Shown here piece after piece: positions 58,108-64,000 of a stretch of DNA of 64,000 nt; the stretch's first letter is position 1; every line of letters begins with the position of its first letter. Source of the DNA: Viola odorata (Eukaryota; Streptophyta; Magnoliopsida; Malpighiales; Violaceae); assembly GCA_963691705.1 (NCBI GenBank), contig OY829542.1, positions 58,490,427 through 58,554,426 of the forward strand, read 5' to 3'. The translations under genes were made by a program, and so were the position numbers. The notes under the pieces are model-generated. The model saw only the letters and a program-made list of their open reading frames with translations, made no database searches and was not told the origin of the DNA.

Positions 58108-59247
58108 TAATATAATTAGCTAGCAAGGTTTCTAAATCCTTATTCTTGGGTTTTGTGTGCAGCAACTAACTATGATTATGCATGATTTTCCTTTTCGGTT
58201 CGTTGAATGGGTGAGAATTAGAAAATTATTGCTTTTTTTGCGTTAAGATGTAGAACTACATGCAAGTCTGGTTGTTTTAAGGTCTACAATGGGAAAAAGG
58301 ATAAGATATAAATCATGCAAGATGAAATACCCGATATAATTAGTTTGACTTCCGATTGTTGATCTTCTTTGACAACAGAAATACATGCAATTTTAAATTG
58401 AGTACATATGTAATTTGTTTAATGTTTATGCAAGAATTTCAATTTTAAATTCGTATATTTCAATGCATTATTTGTTTAGAAATTTAAATGCGTAAAATAT
58501 ATTGTATGAATTTTGTTAACCGAAGAATCACATTAATAACAATTTATTTTTATAAAATATTTCTTTTAAAATTTTTTGTAAAGACAATTAACATTATAAA
58601 TGGATCGGTACTTAAAAAACTAAATACCCATATCAAAAAAAATTTTTTTTGGGTCAGCTTGACTCGATCTGAATTCAAACGGGTCAAGGGTCATCCTTGA
58701 CAATTCGTAGGTTGACTAACGGAATGAGGTTGGTTGTCCTTAACTTTTAGTATAAGGGATGTGTAATTAAATTTTTAGGTTTCTGTTTTAAAAAACAGTA
58801 CAAATTTTTTGATGTTATTACCCCAAAAATATTTTATACTTTGATAATTTTTTTATTTTAAGTAAATTTTATATTTTGATAGATAATGTGTGTATTATTT
58901 TATAAAATGATATGAATGAATTCGACATGTCATAAGGCTTTAATCTTTTTCCGACGTGGGATGGATGCTAAAGTTTGACTGCCGCCGGGCCCCAGACAGA
59001 AGGTCAATTCAGTCAATTCACCACAATGCTCAGATATTAAAGAACAATAACAGAAAAGAAAAGAAAAGAAAAGAACAAAAATAAAAAAAATAAAACGAAA
59101 AAGTAAATTATAATTTCCATTTTCGATTCCGTTTCCCCTTTTCTCTCTCAATCCCGCCTAACCACCAATCCTGAAAACTGAAAGCTGAAAACTTTTCTCT
59201 CAATTATCTAAACTCTTCCTCGTCGTCTCTTTACTCATCACTGTAAG
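58108..59247. other. Intergenic and leader of the CNGC gene
   Basis: AT-rich up to about 58900. An AAAAG pentanucleotide run lies at 59053-59075. The CT-rich sequence at 59110-59240, ending ATCACT|GTAAG, looks like the first non-coding exon of the CNGC gene with its splice donor. Confidence 0.45.
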
Positions 59248-59873
59248 CAGGGACGGATCCAGGCCAGGGTGGGCTACCGCCCCCTGGCCCAATAATTTTT
59301 TTTTTACTAAGCATGCTAAGTTTTGTAAAATTGTCTAACTGAATGGTTAAATATTTATTATGGGAGATGAACATAACTTGTTATTTGAAATGCCTAGCTA
59401 AACACTCGAATAATAATTTATGTGCACAAATCAAAGGATTGTTGTTACGAGGAGAAGTAGGAAGTAAAGAAAAATAGGCTAGAAATTGTAGGAAATATGT
59501 AAGTTTTTTCGTGTATATATTCATTAACTTGTCCTTTTCTTTTAGTAAAAAATTCAGCTTTGTAATTTTTAAAACCCGAGCTCACTTTGCTAAAATTATT
59601 GACAGAACAACGAATCAAGATATTTAGCTTGAATGGGATTTAATGTTCTTTCCGAAAAGTTAATTGAAAGAAAAAAAGCATATGTCTATCCATTGTTGTA
59701 TTTTTATATTTTCTTCTTATTTACTTTTTTGTTAAATTTATCTAAATATTTGTTATTTAGTTACGAATACTAATACTTTTAAGCATTTTTTTAATTTTTT
59801 ATTTAGCTCGTTTGCCTTCCTTTTAAAATACTGAAAAGAAAAAAAATTCCTACCTACCCTAGATCCGTCCCTG
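59248..59873. mobile_element. hAT-like non-autonomous element at a splice donor
   Basis: Left end CAGGGACGGATCCAGG pairs with right end CTAGATCCGTCCCTG. Flanks ACTGTAAG (59240-59247) and AGTGTAAG (59874-59881) match at 7 of 8 positions, an 8-bp hAT-type duplication. The 626-bp body is AT-rich with no transposase. A truncated relative is at 4854. The target duplicated a GTAAG that looks like the donor of the first leader intron of the CNGC gene. Confidence 0.8.
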
Positions 59874-59881
59874 AGTGTAAG

Positions 59882-60270
59882 TAACTTCCTCATTGGTCTA
59901 ATCAATCAATGCTAATTCATGCATGTTCTTACTGAATCGAGTCGATTTTTCCGTGTTTCTGGACTTCAATTTCAGTTTTTTTGTGCCCATAATGTTTTGA
60001 ATTTCACTTCCAATTCCTGGGACTTTAGCAGTCAACGTAGTCAATCATCTTCTCATTCATGTTATGTTGCTTTTCGAAAGATCCAGTTGCATTGAAGCTT
60101 ACTAGTGTTTGTCATTCCTGGTATGTTTTCCTGATTATTTAGTTTTTCAAATTCGAAGGGAATATGTTTGGATGGATGATTGTGGCGGTCTACAATTTTT
60201 TAATTTAATTTTTACTGTCAGTATTTTTTTTAAAAATATTTTCACTGTTGGTTGGGTGCAGGTGGTGTTT
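59882..60270. other. Presumed leader intron of the CNGC gene
   Basis: Non-coding sequence between the duplicated donor-like site (59878-59882) and the acceptor GGTGCAG at 60255-60261. The short open frame here has no domain. Confidence 0.4.
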
Positions 60271-60321
60271 ATGTTCGGTTGCAAACGATGTTCGCTTGTG
60301 GCCGCAACACACAATACGTGA
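60271..60321 (+). promoter_or_regulatory. Overlapping upstream ORF in the CNGC leader
   Basis: An ATG at 60271 opens a 16-codon frame (MFGCKRCSLVAATHNT, stop at 60319) that overlaps the CNGC ATG at 60288 in a different frame. It lies after the acceptor at 60261, so it should be in the mature mRNA. Such overlapping uORFs usually reduce translation of the main frame. Confidence 0.5.
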
Positions 60322-62891
60322 CTGGCCAGAGAGACAAGTTTGTCAGGTACTGATTGAATTCTTCACCTTTTTTTTTCTTCCTCCAAATTGATGATATTGG
60401 AGTAAGTTAAGGTCAGAGTTATTTCTTCATGGTTTTGTGATTTCGTGTGGTTGATTGTTAGGTGGTTGGTTATACCGATATGATTACAATTCTATGACTG
60501 TGATGCTTATGCTTACTAGGGTTTTTGGGGTGTTATGGCTTGTGATTTACTCCTTTTTCTTTACTGAATGGAAAACTCAACCAGGAATTCTTGTTGAAAT
60601 CAAAAGTGGGAAATAGACCCACAAGAAAAAGAAAGCGAAACCCCTGTTGCAAGGAATGAAGATGCAATGAGCGGGGCTGGTTGTTGTGTTTAAGGTTTTT
60701 TTTTTTTTTGGTATGTTAATTATGATCATATTTGTTTGTTACTGTTATGGCGGGCCATTTACTATTATGATTATTTTTGCTTAGAACAACAGTGGAAACA
60801 GAGCTGTTAGCCTTCTCTGTCCTGCTATTGTACAACTGTTTTAAGGTTCCCTGTTTATGTACGATACTCGAGGTTTTCTAGGCTTCCACTCTATGGAGCT
60901 ATTTCTGTTTATTGTTCTCTTATTTTGTAAATAGTCTTACCATTAATCATCAAAGATGATGAGTGTATTATATGGATACTTGGATAGTGAACTTCACCAT
61001 CTCCAATGGCAAGACCTATGTACCTAATGGTATAGGAACTGCTGATTTTTTTGTTATACCTCTTCCCCTTTCACAGGTAGTCGTATATCTAATTATGATG
61101 TTCTTTAATATTTGTGATATTTCTCTGTTTCAGGTTGGACGGTTTGGACTCCAGATTATCAGCATCCTCTGATGCAGGAGTCAAGAAATGTTGGTTTGGC
61201 ATTGAAGGATTTAGTAATACTGGTCGGGGAACAAATACAGCATCTACATCTTTTAAGAAAGGGATTAGAAAAGGATCTGCAGGACTTAAATCTATTGGTC
61301 GATCACTTAGATTTGAAGATCTTGAAGCATCAGAAAGAAAGATATTTGACCCTCAGGACAAATTCCTCCTGCTGTGCCATAACCTGTTTTTTGTGTCATG
61401 CTTTCTGGCAGTGTCCGTGGACCCTCTATTTTTTTATCTTCCAGTTTTTGATGATTCAGCGCACTGCCTTGGCATAGATCGAAAGTTAGCAATTACAGCA
61501 ACAATGGTGCGGACAATTATTGATGTCTTCTATCTTATTCGCATGGCACTTCAGTTCCGTACAGGCTATATTGCCCCATCTTCTTGGGTATTTGGGCGAG
61601 GTGTACTTGAAATACATCCTGCACAAATTGCCAAGCGTTACCTGCGACAAAATTTTATTGTTGATTTTCTTTCCATCCTACCCTTACCACAGGTTGAAAT
61701 CCTCTTCCACCCTTATTGTCTGTGTTTATTTATGCAAAGAGTGAATTAAATTCTCTTGTTCATATGCTTCTGTGCCTGAAATTCATGTTGTTGATTTCGT
61801 TTCGAACAAATGTGATATTGTTGTTGATTGTACCTGAAGTTGTTTATTTTTCGATTGATTGTTGAAAGAGGTGCAACTACAAATCATGAAGGTTTCCTTG
61901 TAATTTTTCTTTTTAGAGGTTGCAACTGAAAGAATGTCTGTTGATCTTTCTTATTATTTTTTTCTATGGGCAGATTGTGGTATGGAGATTTCTAATGGTG
62001 TCAAATGGTTCAGATGTCTTTGCAACAAAACAGGCCTTATGTTACATAGTCTTGCTTCAATATATTCCAAGATTTCTTCGAATAATTCCATTAACTTCAG
62101 AGCTGAAAAGGACAGCAGGTGTCTTTGCTGAAACTGCATGGGCTGGGGCCGCATATTATTTGCTATTATACATGCTTGCTAGTCATGTAAGTCCTGTGTA
62201 CTGCGCTAGATTTTTCCTTTCTGGATTCTTCTATTTTGACTATCTTATGTTTGTTCTTTTGTTATGTCTTTATCTTCTGTAATGTGTAAGTAGTGGTTTC
62301 CATTGTTTATTTTTATTTGGACACATGCTACAAGATTGAATAACCTACATCCATGCATTATAAAGTCTGCAACACTCGTATTGGTTCAGAATTGGTGTCT
62401 TGTTTGCAGTATATATGTGGTACTCTTCACATTGGGATTACATAACCTTCTGTTTGTTAAAAGTTTTCTTAGGTCTTCGCACTGCGACTTAGATCTTAGT
62501 TTCCTTCTTTCCCATGGTATTCAGTATAATAGAATCGTTTGCACTCTGGGGTATCTGCTGTGATATATTTTTTTTTGTCTTTGCAGATAGTGGGGGCATT
62601 CTGGTACTTATTAGCAGTGGAACGGAAGGACGCATGCTGGCGGGAAGCTTGTACTGAAGCTGTGAATTGCACAAAGAATTTCTTGTACTGTAACAATCGG
62701 AATATGAATGGTTACACTGCCTGGAATAGCAGCAGTGAAAGCATTCTAAAATCAAACTGCTCAATAAATGGTACCGACGATCCATTTGGTTTTGGAATTT
62801 TCTCAAAGGCTTTGACATCTGGCATTGTATCATCAAATGATTTCATCTCCAAATACTGTTACTGTTTGTGGTGGGGGCTACAAAATTTAAG
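60288..62891 (+). CDS. CNGC: Cyclic nucleotide-gated ion channel, group III (5' part)
   Basis: Four exons are inside the window, 60288-60346, 61134-61692, 61974-62186 and 62587-62891; the rest lies beyond 64000. The N-terminus MFACGRNTQYVTGQRDKFVR with LDGLDSRL, then KSIGRSL and the block KIFDPQDKFLLLCHNLF, are those of CNGC5/6/9-type channels. S1 to S5 can be followed: DPLFFYLPVF, CLGIDRKLAITATMVRTIID, the S4-S5 region KRYLRQNFIVDFLSILPLPQ, IVVWRFL, RTAGVFAETAWAGAAYYLLL, and the pore start YCYCLWWGLQNL. These plasma-membrane channels carry Ca2+ and K+ and are gated by cyclic nucleotides and calmodulin. The cyclic-nucleotide and calmodulin sites are not in the window. A segment of about eight residues expected before FEDLE appears to be missing. 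Confidence 0.92.
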
Positions 62892-64000
62892 GTAGTGTGG
62901 AACTTTCTCCATTTCATTTTTGTTATCATGAGGTCCCATCTGATTTATGTGCAAAATGGCTTGTACCATTCTTATATTAATGTTCTGCGTAGAATTATTG
63001 TGATGTGTGCTTTTTGGAGACTTTGTTATTTTAAAGCAATAAATTTTCTTTCCAAGAGGAGACACTAGGAAGCCCAAAGTTAGATACAGAGAGAGCTGGT
63101 AACTATTTAACAGGGCTTATATTAAGGTTGAAGTTTGTCAAGTGTAGAGTTAATGTGTTCTTGACTTCATTACCACAATGGAGGACTGTATCAGTTTCTT
63201 GGAGACTCGACTTGGTGTCTGGTCACAAGCATGGTTGAGTTGTAGTGAGACATCGAGTTAATAGCTGTCCTTCTGCAAATTCCCGCTTGATCTCAATGTA
63301 AATCCAACCTCAGTTTGGCCAACAGTAGTCAGTGTCTTTGAAGTAGAAATATATAACTAGCACTTGTGAATTCATTTTTGTAGTTTGCAGTCCTCACTCA
63401 ATGAGTTATGTTCCTTAGCATGTTAGGTTTCAAAAGGATGTAAATGATTTTGAATGTTTAATGAAGTTTCATACTGTTTGATTCTCACAATAGAGGATTT
63501 TGGATGTTTAATGATGTCTCAAGAAGAAAAATTAGCACACTATTTCTTGCTTATTGGTTTTACAGCTCATGATAATAAAGAATACTGGTTGGTTCTTAAA
63601 GTATTTGTGTTGCTCTTGTCAGAATATGTGTGTAATATCCTTCTCCTATTGCCTTCCTACTGTGGATTTCTGTTTGTATTTTTTGTTCTCTTGGTCAATT
63701 GAACTGCTCCGTGTCATACTTTTAATTAGCATATCAATCAGGGACATATTATTATTATTGTTATTATTACTTTGCCTTTTTCGTCTGCACATTGCCCATC
63801 CCCCCAGCCTTGTTTTTTGCTAACCAATACATTTTGGCTGAGTCAGGACACATCCTAAAGGCTTAAACTCTTGTGGAGTAATCATTTTGACATGGGTTTA
63901 TGGTTGGACTATTGGGCTGTGATATCTGTACCATATTTTGTTTGGCTGTGGCCCATCCAAAAGAATTAAGGCGTTATGGGGGTAAATCCTTTTTCAATCT
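62892..64000 (+). other. CNGC intron 4, incomplete
   Basis: The donor AG|GTAGTG at 62892 is followed by 1.1 kb without the next expected exon (STLGQGL...), so the intron is longer than the remaining window. No other feature seen apart from an ATT/TTA run near 63750. Confidence 0.6.

Overview
This is nuclear DNA of a flowering plant, almost certainly a eudicot. It is AT-rich, its genes are split by GT-AG introns, and it carries plant-specific families: CYP71-type P450, DYW-type PPR protein, LRL-type bHLH, non-phosphorylating GAPN, CNGC channel and a MuDR-like transposon. There is no operon, CRISPR array or rRNA. Exon structures were derived by hand from splice signals, reading phase and remembered protein families; no database search was run. 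The species cannot be named.

Layout. 1-7.5 kb holds no gene and is a patchwork of small DNA transposons: hAT-like at 1689-2235 and 3182-3510, Stowaway-like at 3573-3808, a truncated hAT-like end at 4854 and a MULE-type foldback at 5903-6257. A COA6-like gene (7597-8126, +), an LRL-type bHLH gene (14126-17096, -), a CYP71-clan P450 (19573-21354, +), GAPN (23121-25687, -) and RTF2 (27115-28257, +) follow. COA6, LRL3/bHLH82 and RTF2 are, as I recall, neighbours in Arabidopsis (At5g58005, At5g58010, At5g58020), so this looks like conserved microsynteny interrupted by the P450 and GAPN.

30.4-34.5 kb (-) is the most unusual locus. The 3' exons of an organellar glutamyl-tRNA synthetase run, in frame and without a stop, into a complete REME1-like mitochondrial PPR-DYW editing factor. 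A GluRS first exon with the HIGH-type motif lies upstream, but the catalytic core (including the KMSKS region) is missing. The protein looks chimeric: a tRNA-synthetase anticodon-binding region joined to an RNA editing factor.

35.4-42.2 kb is a complete, apparently very young MuDR-like element of 6740 bp. It has 437-bp terminal inverted repeats (TIRs), a perfect 9-bp target site duplication (TSD), a six-exon transposase gene on minus and a convergent GRF-zinc-finger membrane protein gene on plus. It inserted on the start codon of an aminoacylase-1-like gene (42191-44574, +), and the target duplication regenerated that codon.

46.9-64 kb holds eIF3 subunit C (46945-50592, +), an endonuclease/exonuclease/phosphatase-fold gene with altered catalytic motifs and a U12-type AT-AC intron (51443-54859, +), gene fragments (FAS1-like, EFR3/SRL2-like), another Stowaway-like MITE, an hAT-like element at the first splice donor of a leader intron, and the 5' half of a group III CNGC channel (from 60288, +) cut by the window end.

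The genes are independent housekeeping or specialised functions. The physical interactions of interest are transposon insertions into gene starts and splice sites, and the GluRS-PPR fusion.
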